In this document: positions 1-8,600 of the stretch, one piece after another | Layout of the letters: every line of letters begins with the position of its first letter | Position numbering within the stretch: the first letter of the stretch is position 1 | NCBI RefSeq assembly: GCF_001890765.1 | Contig: NZ_KV878783.1 | Span: 3,190,771-3,254,770 of the forward strand | DNA length: 64,000 nt | Origin: Spirulina major PCC 6313 | GTDB lineage: Bacteria > Cyanobacteriota > Cyanobacteriia > Cyanobacteriales > Spirulinaceae | Direction: 5' to 3' | Notes under the pieces: generated by a model | The model's input: the letters and a program-made list of their open reading frames with translations, nothing else | Told to the model about the DNA's origin: nothing | The model's database searches: none | Translations under genes and position numbers: made by a program

Positions 1-136
1 CCGTGGCCAGGTGACGCACCTCCCAATCGGGGATCAACTCCGGCAGGGGGCAGCCCTGGCCAACAGTCCAATGGGGGAGCGTGGTCTCCCAGGCCTGAAT
101 CGTGAGCGCTGTATCTGTGGTTAAAACCGTAATCAT
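1..136 (-). CDS. Start of an unidentified gene, cut by the window edge
   Basis: A minus-strand reading frame begins at an ATG at 134-136 and stays open to the window edge, giving 45 residues that start MITVLTTDTALT. An AGGA Shine-Dalgarno sequence lies 6 bases before the ATG, which makes the start convincing. It begins 48 bases after the stop of the MCP gene on the same strand, so it is probably the last or next gene of the chemotaxis-like operon. The visible part is too short to assign a family. Confidence 0.6.
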   Translation of the reverse strand, partial: MITVLTTDTALTIQAWETTLPHWTVGQGCPLPELIPDWEVRHLAT

Positions 137-184
137 GTCTTGTCCTGAATTGCTATCTCAAATGATCGGGGAAGCCGGGCCGCC

Positions 185-2221
185 TCAACCCTGGCAGGAA
201 TTGAGTTGCCCTTGCAGGTCTGCCGTGGTCTGGTGGGTGGCCTGGATGATGCGGTGTCTCTGGATCATGCCGGTTTGGATGGTGTCGAGGGCGGTGCGCA
301 GCGATCGCCATGCCTGGGCCTGCTCCCGGTTGTGATGGGAAATCTGTTGAATTTGCTGGGCGATCTTGACGATCGCCGCACTCATTTCCTGTACCGTGCG
401 CGTTTGTTCGGCGATCGCCTTCGCCCCTTGGTTCGATTGCAGGCGAATCGTCTCCACCGCTTGGGTAATCTGCTCCGCAGCACTGCTTTGGTTTGCCATG
501 GCTTGGGTCACCTGTTGAATTAAATGGGTGAGGCGGGTGGCGGACTGGCTCACCTGCTGACTAGCGGTGGACTGTTCCGTCACGGCCCGCATCGTCGCGA
601 TCGCCACGGTGCGCACCGTGGCGATCGCCTGTTGAATCTGCATCGCCCCCTGTCGCTGCTCCTCCATCGCCTGCCGCACCTGATTCGCCAACTCCGCCGT
701 TCCCCGCGCCGACTTCATCACCCCCCGCGCCGTTTGGGACTGTTCCTCCATCGCCCGATTCACCTCCTGAGCCAACTGCCGCATCTGCACCGCATCCCGC
801 AGGGTTTGTTGGGTCGTCCTCGCCTGGTTCGTCATCGCCTCAGACACAGTATTCGCCTGCACCGCCGTCGTATTAATGCCATCCAACGTCCGTTGCACCG
901 CCACCAACTGTTCCGCCGTCGCTTGGGTAATCTGTTTGACTAAGCCCGTCGTTTCCTCCACGCCGCCCAGAATTTTCTGCAACGCCATCAAACCATTTTC
1001 CCCCAAGCGACTACTCTCGGTGGCCACCTGTACCCCCTCTTTGGAGGTGCTCACCGCTTCCGTCACCACCCGCTGCAACCCCTGAATAATCGTGCTAATA
1101 TCCGCCGTCGCCTCGGCCGCCCGATCCGATAAACTGCGAATTTCCGTCGCGACCACCGCAAAGCCGCGCCCCGCCTCCCCCGCCCGTGCTGCCTCAATCG
1201 AAGCATTGAGCGAGAGCAGATTCGTCCGCTCCGCAATCAGGTTAATCGTATCGACAATGGAGCCAATTTCCGTCATCCGCTGCCCCACGTCCTCAATGAC
1301 CGTTGCCGTTTCCACCATGGAGTGCCGCACCCGTCCCAAGCCGTGGATGGTCTGCTCCACCGTTTGCCCCCCTAATTCGGCCTCTTGGGCGACCCGGCGC
1401 GTGGTTGTGCTCGCTTGCTCGGTGAGGGCGGCCACCGATCGCAGGGAGCGATCGAGTTCTTCCGCACTGATGGCGGCATCCTGAGCCGCGATCGTGATGT
1501 GTTGGGTATTGGCGGCCACCCCCTGCACCGACGCATCCATCTCATTCATGGCACTCACCACCCCTTCGACACTGCCGGTTAAATGCTCGGAGGTGGCGGA
1601 CACTTCTTCAATGGAGGCGGCCATTTCGTTGATCGAGGTGGTGGTGATGGCGGCGGCTTCGCTGAGACTATCGGCGGTGGTGGTGACGCTCTGGATCGAA
1701 TGGCTCATCTCTTCGGTGGAGGCGGCGATTTGATCAATGGAGGTGGCGAGGGTTTCGGTGTCCTGGCTGATGCTTTGCACCGAGGCGGCGATTTGGGTGA
1801 CGGAGGTGGTGGTTTGGGTGGCAGTGGTGGCCATTTCGGTGGCGGTTCTGGCCACTTGGTGGATCGAGGCGGTGGTGTTTTGGATCGCGGTGGCGGTTTG
1901 CTGGACTTCGGTGGCGAGGCGATCGCTACTGTCGGACACTTCTTCGAGGGAGGCGGACATCTCATTCCCCGCCGACACTAGCTCTTCGGTGAAAACCGCC
2001 ACCGACTCCACGGTTGCCGTGGTGGTCTGGAGTGTTTTGTCCATCTGGTCGAGGGCGATCGCCCCGGCGGCGACGGCCTGCTGCTGGGGTTCGATGCTCT
2101 GTTGAAGTTCGGCGGCATGGCGGTGCAACGTTGTCAGCAGCGGTGCGATCGCCTCCATGCGTTGTTTCGGTTTGAGGCCGGTGCGGGGGTTAGATTTCGT
2201 TTTTTTCGGATGACGAGCCAT
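185..2221 (-). CDS. Soluble methyl-accepting chemotaxis protein
   Basis: Predicted 678-residue chemoreceptor. The start is placed at MARHPKKTK because longer versions would run through most of cheW; this start still overlaps the end of cheW by 32 bases. Almost the whole chain is Thr/Ser/Ala-rich heptad-like sequence typical of the MCP coiled coil. The conserved hairpin tip that binds CheA and CheW is present ([20 protein letters not shown], then a [11 protein letters not shown] stretch). I see no membrane segment and no recognisable ligand, GAF or PAS domain, so it should be a cytoplasmic receptor that reports through the CheW and CheA encoded just upstream. The identification as an MCP is secure; the signal is unknown. 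Confidence 0.9.
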   Translation of the reverse strand: MARHPKKTKSNPRTGLKPKQRMEAIAPLLTTLHRHAAELQQSIEPQQQAVAAGAIALDQMDKTLQTTTATVESVAVFTEELVSAGNEMSASLEEVSDSSDRLATEVQQTATAIQNTTASIHQVARTATEMATTATQTTTSVTQIAASVQSISQDTETLATSIDQIAASTEEMSHSIQSVTTTADSLSEAAAITTTSINEMAASIEEVSATSEHLTGSVEGVVSAMNEMDASVQGVAANTQHITIAAQDAAISAEELDRSLRSVAALTEQASTTTRRVAQEAELGGQTVEQTIHGLGRVRHSMVETATVIEDVGQRMTEIGSIVDTINLIAERTNLLSLNASIEAARAGEAGRGFAVVATEIRSLSDRAAEATADISTIIQGLQRVVTEAVSTSKEGVQVATESSRLGENGLMALQKILGGVEETTGLVKQITQATAEQLVAVQRTLDGINTTAVQANTVSEAMTNQARTTQQTLRDAVQMRQLAQEVNRAMEEQSQTARGVMKSARGTAELANQVRQAMEEQRQGAMQIQQAIATVRTVAIATMRAVTEQSTASQQVSQSATRLTHLIQQVTQAMANQSSAAEQITQAVETIRLQSNQGAKAIAEQTRTVQEMSAAIVKIAQQIQQISHHNREQAQAWRSLRTALDTIQTGMIQRHRIIQATHQTTADLQGQLNSCQG

Positions 2222-2651
2222 GGTGGTGGGTGATGATGGTTTCAGGATTGAGCAAAAAAACAAGCCGTTGATCGAGGTGGGCAACCCCATCGAGATAGGG
2301 CAGAATGCGATCGCCGATCGCCGCTGGCGGAGGATGAATGCTTTCCGGATCAAGGGTGACGAATTCGCGGCAGCTATCCACAAGCACCCCCACCCGACGC
2401 GCTCTGTGGATCACAATCACCAGACGACTCCGCAGGGTCACCGCCATGGACTCTAGACCAAACCGACGACGCAGGTTTAACACCGGAATCACCTGACCCC
2501 GCCACATCACCACCCCCGCCACATCCGGGGCAGTATTGGGCACGGGGGTAATTTGGTCGATCATTTCCATTTGCTGCACATCAGCGGCAGCAATCCCATA
2601 GGTGGTCTCGGCAAGTTCAAAGAGAATGTAGGCAGAGGACACAATGATCAC
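2190..2651 (-). CDS. cheW: CheW-like coupling protein
   Basis: A 153-residue CheW-domain protein ([18 protein letters not shown]..., then [20 protein letters not shown]). CheW adaptors join chemoreceptors to the CheA kinase. The ATG overlaps the cheA stop by 4 bases, an arrangement that points to translational coupling, and its 3' end overlaps the receptor gene. The ending GSSSEKNEI is a short polar tail. The single CheW domain fits the usual family length. Confident from the motif and operon context. Confidence 0.9.
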   Translation of the reverse strand: MIIVSSAYILFELAETTYGIAAADVQQMEMIDQITPVPNTAPDVAGVVMWRGQVIPVLNLRRRFGLESMAVTLRSRLVIVIHRARRVGVLVDSCREFVTLDPESIHPPPAAIGDRILPYLDGVAHLDQRLVFLLNPETIITHHHGSSSEKNEI

Positions 2652-4645
2652 GGTGCTGGCGCACGATCCGAAGGGGCGAGGAGGGTTTGGTGAATCAACG
2701 ACGCGACATCTAAAATCAAAATGATTGTCCCGTCGCCTAAGGCCGTTGCCCCACTAATCCCCGACCCTTGCACCAGGGGATCTTGAAGGGGGCGCACCAC
2801 AATTTCAGATTGCGACACCACCCGATCCACCAACAGCCCTAGGGTGAGCGCCCCAACCGCCACGACAATCACCACCAGGGTGCGATCCGGTGGCGGCGGC
2901 GGCAGGCGAAAGTGGTGATGAAGCGCGACGAGGGGTAACAGGCCATCGCGGTAGGGTAAGAGGGCGGGGGCGGTGGGGGCGGGACGGTCTTGGGGGGCGA
3001 GGGGGAACAGTTCGCGGAGGGTGGCTTGGGGTATGGCAAAGGTGCGATCGCCCACCGTCACAATCAACGCATCAGTAATCGCCAAGGTCAGGGGCAGGTC
3101 AATCCGAAAACAGGTTCCCTGTCCTGGGGTACTGCGCAGACTGAGATGCCCCCCCAACTCCTGCACCGTCGTGCGGACGATCGCCATTCCCACCCCACGC
3201 CCACTGGTGAGATCCGGCTGATCTTGGGTGGAAAAACCGGGGGTACAGAGCATCGACAGGAGCAGATCCGGGTCGAGGGTGTCTGTGGTCAGGGGTGAGG
3301 GCGGGGCGAGGTGGAGGGCTTGCGATCGCGCCACAATCACCGCCGGATCAATGCCGCCGCCATCCTCTTCAATTTCAAGGCTGATCCGTTCCCCGGCGGT
3401 GGAGGCCCTCAGGGTCAGGGTGGCACGATCGGGCTTCGCGCGATCGCGCCGCACCGCCACCGGCTCAACCCCATGACTCACCGCATTGCGCACTAGATGG
3501 ATCAGCGGGTCAATCATCCGATCCACCAACACCTTATCCAACTCCGTGCCATCCCCCTCAAGCACCACCTGCACCGCCTTCCCCATCGTTCGCGCCAACT
3601 CCCGCGCCGCAAACTCCAACCGCTTAAAGGTATCCGTCAACGGCACGAGGCGCACCCGCAACACCCCCGTCCGCAACTCCCGCAATTGCTGTTCAAGGGT
3701 GCGGCTGATCCCATTTAGATGTTGCCAGGTGGCGATGGGAACTTGACCCCGCAACTGTTGAATCTGACTCGACAACTGCACCCGACTCATCACCAACTCC
3801 GCCACCTGTTCCATCACCTCATCTAACTTGTGCAGATCCACCCGCACCAGAGTCGGGGCGATCGCCGCCGAGGATGCAGTCGCGATCGGAGGTGCGGTTA
3901 AATCTGGAGCCTCAACACCTCGATCCGGCCGCTCCGGTGCGGTGTAGGGGTGTACTTCCACGCCCGATAATTGCCAGGGGGGCGGGGGGTCTACTTGGGG
4001 ATGGGCAACGATAAACCGAAAGGTGACCCCTTGGGTGGGGCTGGATTGGGGGGTGACGGCTAAAATGGTGCCTGGGTCACTGAGGCGATCGCGCACTCGA
4101 TTCACCGTAATTCCCGCCTCAACGAGGGCCGAACTGGGGGTAAAGATCACGATCCAAAGGCGATCGCCCCGATCTTGGGCCGCTTGGATCTGCTGCTCTT
4201 CCGCCTCACTAATCACCAGGGGCGACAGGGGCGATCGCAGCGGAGCCGTCACCGCCCCAATCTCCGCCAACACCGGCGCTAGATCAGGCATCTCCGTGTG
4301 CCGTTGACAGGCCCGCAACACCCTATCCAACACCGTCACCCCACGGATCAACGCTTCAAACCCCGCCGCCGTCAAGGTCACCTCCGGATCGCGCAAGTGA
4401 CGCAGATAACTTTCGAGGGCATGGGCGAGGGTTTCCGCCCCTTGCACCCCCACCATTCCCGATAAGCCTTTGAGGGAATGCAGCGCCCGGAACAGGGGTT
4501 GCAAACTCGCAGCAGTGAAGCTCGATTGCTCGATCTGCGGTTCTAACCTCAACAGTTGCGCTCGAATCGTACCTAAATGTTCATCACATTCGGCAAGATA
4601 GTCCTCAAAGAAATCATCGAAAAAATGGCTATCGGGTTGGGGCAC
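2648..4645 (-). CDS. cheA: CheA-type chemotaxis histidine kinase
   Basis: A 665-residue CheA. The N-terminal HPt domain has the phosphorylatable His at residue 56 (ALHSLKGLSG). A dimerisation and ATPase core follows at about 265-520 (RNAVSHGVEP for the N box, EDGGGIDP and GRGVGMAIVR for the G boxes). A C-terminal CheW-like regulatory domain at about 520-660 docks CheW and receptors. Unlike many cyanobacterial CheA homologues of the Pil/Tax systems, it has no C-terminal receiver domain. It lies 12 bases downstream of the cheY-like gene and overlaps cheW by 4 bases. It should phosphorylate the single-domain regulator encoded first in the operon. Which behaviour it controls (phototaxis, gliding or something else) cannot be read from the sequence. 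Confidence 0.93.
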   Translation of the reverse strand: MPQPDSHFFDDFFEDYLAECDEHLGTIRAQLLRLEPQIEQSSFTAASLQPLFRALHSLKGLSGMVGVQGAETLAHALESYLRHLRDPEVTLTAAGFEALIRGVTVLDRVLRACQRHTEMPDLAPVLAEIGAVTAPLRSPLSPLVISEAEEQQIQAAQDRGDRLWIVIFTPSSALVEAGITVNRVRDRLSDPGTILAVTPQSSPTQGVTFRFIVAHPQVDPPPPWQLSGVEVHPYTAPERPDRGVEAPDLTAPPIATASSAAIAPTLVRVDLHKLDEVMEQVAELVMSRVQLSSQIQQLRGQVPIATWQHLNGISRTLEQQLRELRTGVLRVRLVPLTDTFKRLEFAARELARTMGKAVQVVLEGDGTELDKVLVDRMIDPLIHLVRNAVSHGVEPVAVRRDRAKPDRATLTLRASTAGERISLEIEEDGGGIDPAVIVARSQALHLAPPSPLTTDTLDPDLLLSMLCTPGFSTQDQPDLTSGRGVGMAIVRTTVQELGGHLSLRSTPGQGTCFRIDLPLTLAITDALIVTVGDRTFAIPQATLRELFPLAPQDRPAPTAPALLPYRDGLLPLVALHHHFRLPPPPPDRTLVVIVVAVGALTLGLLVDRVVSQSEIVVRPLQDPLVQGSGISGATALGDGTIILILDVASLIHQTLLAPSDRAPAP

Positions 4646-4657
4646 AAAAATCTAAGG

Positions 4658-5029
4658 TTAAGCGGACGCAAGGAGGTGTTGAATTTGTTGGGCAAATTGG
4701 CGGGGTTCAAAGGGCTTTGTGATGTAACTCGCGGCTCCGGCGGCGATCGCATCCCGTTTCGATTGCTCATCACCTTTCGTGGTGAGAATGACCACAGGAG
4801 GCTGATGATGGCCAAAATGATTCAAAACAAAATTCAGCACTTCTAAGCCATGCATATCTGGCATATTCAGATCCAAAACCATCAGATCGAACGGTGCGAT
4901 CGCTAACTGCTCAATCGCTTCTAGGCCATTACTCGCCTCGCCAAAATTAAGATTGGGAATTTGACGTAACGCCGCCATCACCATCTTGCGCATCGTTGCA
5001 GAATCATCTACCACTAGAATCTGTTGCAT
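4658..5029 (-). CDS. CheY-like single-domain response regulator
   Basis: A 123-residue receiver protein. The start is taken at MQQILVVDDS, where receiver homology begins; an in-frame ATG 36 bases upstream would add an unlikely tail. The acidic pair is Asp8/Asp9, the phospho-acceptor is Asp53 in VLDLNMPDMHG, and the switch Thr and Lys105 (YITKPF) are present. There is no output domain. It is the first gene of the minus-strand operon with cheA, cheW and the MCP, so it is the likely CheA phosphorylation target. PatA/PilG/PilH-type naming is not supported by what can be seen. Confidence 0.9.
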   Translation of the reverse strand: MQQILVVDDSATMRKMVMAALRQIPNLNFGEASNGLEAIEQLAIAPFDLMVLDLNMPDMHGLEVLNFVLNHFGHHQPPVVILTTKGDEQSKRDAIAAGAASYITKPFEPRQFAQQIQHLLASA

Positions 5030-5298
5030 CACTATCCTAGTAATTGGGTCAATATATTGAATCAAGATGATGTTTGTAAGTTGAAACGGATGGGATTTAC
5101 AACTGAGGGTTGAACGCCAGACATTACAGGAACTTTCAACGCTATCTAAAATTGTACGAGGTTACCCTAGGGGGACGATTGACCCGTTAAGAGTCTTTAC
5201 GAAAATAGTGCGAGAGCCTGAAAGCCCCGTCAAGTTATTGCAGGGATGAAAGACGACACGAGCGACGTTAGTCGCCCTCCTTGGGCCAGGGGTGTTAG
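5030..5298. promoter_or_regulatory. Upstream region of the chemotaxis-like operon
   Basis: A spacer between the cheY-like start and the tnpB remnant. It must hold the operon promoter on the minus strand, but I cannot point to a convincing -10/-35 pair. No open frame here looks coding. Confidence 0.35.
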
Positions 5299-5620
5299 GC
5301 TGACGATCTTGGATTGCAAACGTCCAGGAACGATCACAAGGCTAAAAACCGACAAGCCTGGAAGCAGTTAAGGGTAAGCAGGCAGCGGAATGAGTGGGCG
5401 GATTGCCTGCGTCATCCAATCTAACGATTTGGTCGCCTCGGAAGACTTGAATGTGAACGGGTTAGTCTGGGATCGGCATCGGGCTGAGTCGATAGTGAAG
5501 CGGGTTTGTCTCCTGCGCCTTGGACCCACTACCGTGGGGCACAGGGGAAGTTATCCGCTTGGGGAGATTAGACCTCTGGCGGGGTTGGAGCAATCCGGCT
5601 CGGTTAGGTCCGGTGGATGA
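5299..5620 (+). pseudogene. tnpB: Decayed IS200/IS605-type tnpB remnant
   Basis: Two pieces of a TnpB-like protein can be read in different frames. The first, frame of position 5299, contains KNRQAWKQLRVSRQRNEWAD, which resembles the segment before the second conserved block. After a frameshift near 5385-5400 the next piece reads SNDLVASEDLNVNGLV then DRHRAESI, matching the TnpB motif in which DLVAYEDLNVKGLV-like sequence leads to an RNRHLAKSI-like stretch. It then jumps to a C-terminal tail (TVGHRGSYPLGEIRPLAGLE) with the zinc-ribbon and RuvC III region missing, so about 100 codons are deleted. The N-terminal half is also absent. It is non-functional as a nuclease. The assignment rests on remembered family motifs. 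Confidence 0.6.
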
Positions 5621-5629
5621 ACCCAGAAT

Positions 5630-5669
5630 CCCCGTCGCTTCAGCGCGGGGAGTGTCAAGTCTTGACACT
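5630..5669. repeat. Right-end hairpins of the tnpB remnant
   Basis: A GC-rich hairpin at 5630-5650 (CCCCGTCGCT / AGCGCGGGG with one bulge) is followed at once by a perfect 9+1+9 palindrome at 5651-5669 (AGTGTCAAG t CTTGACACT). The hairpin-plus-GTGTCAA layout is what I expect at the right end of cyanobacterial IS200/IS605 elements, where it would also be the 3' end of the reRNA/omega-RNA. It lies between convergent genes and could now help terminate transcription. Confidence 0.5.
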
Positions 5670-5672
5670 GCC

Positions 5673-8600
5673 CTAGGCCCGCCGCCCTCGCAGCCAGTAG
5701 GTATTCATCAAGCCCCGACCTTTAATCAACACTTCACCCCGATTTTCCAAGAAGAATTGATCTTGAATTAACCCGTGGGTTGCTTCCGTGACTTGGATCA
5801 TGTCGGCAATGCCTTGGCTTTCCATCCGGGAGGCAATATTCACCGTGTCGCCCCAGAGATCATAGATAAACTTATTAATTCCGATTACCCCTGCCACCAC
5901 CGGCCCGGTGTGAATCCCCATGCGGAGGCGGAAGGGTTTACCGTTCGCCCAGCGGAATTGGGTTACCGCAAGTTGCATATCCAGGGCCATATCCGCCATC
6001 GCGACTGCGTGATCCGTCGTTGTGTCCGTAATGCCCCCGGCTACCATATAGGCATCCCCGATCGTTTTGATCTTTTCGAGCTTGTACCAGGCGGCGAGTT
6101 GGTCAAATTGGGAAAAGACGGTGTTGAGCAGATCCACCACTTCCGTCGGGGAAATTTGGGCCGAGAGGGATGAAAAATCAACAATATCAGCAAACAGAAT
6201 GGTCACATGATCGTAGCGATCGGCGATCGCCCCCTCATTGCGCTTGAGACGTTCAGCGATCGGCTTCGGCAAAATCCGCAACAGCAAATTCTCCGACCGT
6301 TGTTGTTCCAACTGGAGCGCATCTTCGGCGGCCTTCTGCTGGGTAATATCCGCCACCGTCCCCTCGTAATACAGCGGCTCCCCTTGATGATCACAGACCA
6401 ACCGCGCATTTTCCGAAGTCCAAATCAACGTCCCATCCTTCCGCTTCACCTGGGTTTTAAACCCCGTGATTACCCCATCGCGCTCTAAAACCTCGCGGAA
6501 CTGCGATCGCAATCCCGCATCCACATACACCTGCGTATCAATATTCCAAACCCGCGCCGCCATCTCCTGGAACGACTCATAGCCATACATCTTCACCAGC
6601 GCCGGATTCGCACTGATATAGCGCCCATCCGTCGTCGTCTGAAAAATCCCCTCCGCCGCATTCTCAAAAATACTGCGATACTTCGCCTCCGCCTTCGACA
6701 GCGCATCCAACACCTTCCGCCGCTCCGTAATATTCCGCGCCACCCACATCACCCGTTGTTCCGGCAGCGGTGAAATCGTCGCCGCAAACCACACCTCCTC
6801 ATGGTTAATCGTGAGGCTGTATTCCACATTGATAATCTCGTTTTGGGTTAACGCCTCTTGAATATGCGCCAAAAACAGAGCCGCCTGGGACGGGGGTAAC
6901 ACATCCTCAATCGATCGCCCCGTCAACACATCAGCCGGGGAATAGAGCGGCTCAGAATTGGTGCTGACAATCTTCACATACCGCCCCCGCTGATCAAACA
7001 CCGTAATAATATCCGTCATCGCCGCAAACAACGCCCGCAACTCCGCCTCCGACGTTCGTAGCGCCGACTCGATACTTTCCCGCTGCCCGATCTCCATGAT
7101 CAACTGCATATTCAGCTTTTGCAGTTCAGCCGTACGTTGTTGCACCCGGCTTTCCAGTTCTTCATTAATTTCCAGCAGCGTCATCTCTGCCTGCTTGCGA
7201 TCGGTAATATCCTCTACCGTGCCCTCGTAGTAAAGAATCATGCCCTGATCGTCATAGACCGATCGCGCATTTTCAGAAATCCAGCGAATCGCCCCATCCT
7301 GCCGCCGAATTTGTGCCTCAAAACCGACAATATGCCCCTCGGTCACCAACGCATCGATAAAGGCTTGACGTTGGGACGGCTCAACATACAACTGCGCCGC
7401 CACATCCGTAAGTTGATGCACCAACTCATCCGGACTCTCAAAGCCGTAAATCCTCGCCAGAGCAGGGTTAGCACTGAGATACCGACCATCGGCAGTGGTT
7501 TGGAAAATCCCTTCCACCGCATTCTCAAAGATCATGCGGTACTTTTCTTCCGCCTGTTGCAACGCATTGAGAGCCTGTTGACGCTCGGTGACATCAATTC
7601 CCACCGCAAACGCCGCTTTGCCATCATCATATTTTTGGGATGCAATCAAATAATTTCGGGATTCCCCCTTGACGATCGCTTCCACTTCCCGAAAATCATC
7701 CTGGGCCGGACTCGCAAAAAACTCCCGCACAAACTCATTAAAATCCCCACTGGCCTGCAAAAAGCCAATATCCTGACCCACAAAGGCATCGGGTTCAAGG
7801 TTAAAGGTGCTGGCCAGTTGGCGATTCACCCCCATGTAATGGAGATCCGAGCTAATCCAGGACACAATCCCCGGCACGGCTTCAAGGACGGCTTGGAGTT
7901 GATCTTTCGAGCGAGCCAAGTCATCCAGGGCCCGTTGGCGATCGGTGATGTCGATCCCGACGGTGAACGCCGCTTTGCCATTGTCATATTTTTGGGCGGC
8001 AATCAGATAGTTATGGGTTTCCCCATCGACGATCGCTTCCACTTCTCGGAAATCATCATTGGACGCACTGCCGAAAAATTCCTGCACAAAATCGTTAAAG
8101 TCATCGCTGGCCTGGAGAAAGCCAATCGGTTGACCGACAAAATCCGCTGGGGTGAGGTTGAAGGTGCTGGCCAGGTGACGATTCACCCCCATGTAATGAA
8201 GATCCGAACCAATCCAAGACACGATCCCCGGTACGGCTTCGAGGACGGCTTGGAGTTGTTCTTTAGAGCGGGCCAGATCGTCGATCGCTTCGATCCGTTC
8301 GGTGATGTCAATCCCCACACTAAAGGCGGCCCGACCGTGATCGTACTTCTGCATCACGATCAAATAGGTGCGACGGCGGCCATCCACGAGGGCTTCAATT
8401 TCTTGAAAATCCTCCATGAAGTCACTGGCAAAAAAGCCGCGCACCACATCAATAAAACCATCGCTGGCGTTGAGGAAGCCGATGTCTTGGCCGATGAATT
8501 CGCGGGGTTCTAACCCAAACATTCCGGCCAGGTGACGATTCACCCCCAGGTAGCGCAGATCTGCACTGATCCAGGACACAATCCCCGGTACGGCATCGAG

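Noticed and set aside
1583-1981. Gly-rich and Pro-rich open frames opposite the MCP gene
   Set aside because: They arise from the reverse of Thr/Ser/Ala coiled-coil codons; the low-complexity composition and the intact MCP frame show they are shadows.
7119-8513. Long open frame on the plus strand antisense to the PAS repeats
   Set aside because: The minus strand codes for clear PAS domains; the plus frame is a GC-biased shadow that repeats with the same 360-base period and has no family motif or ribosome binding site.
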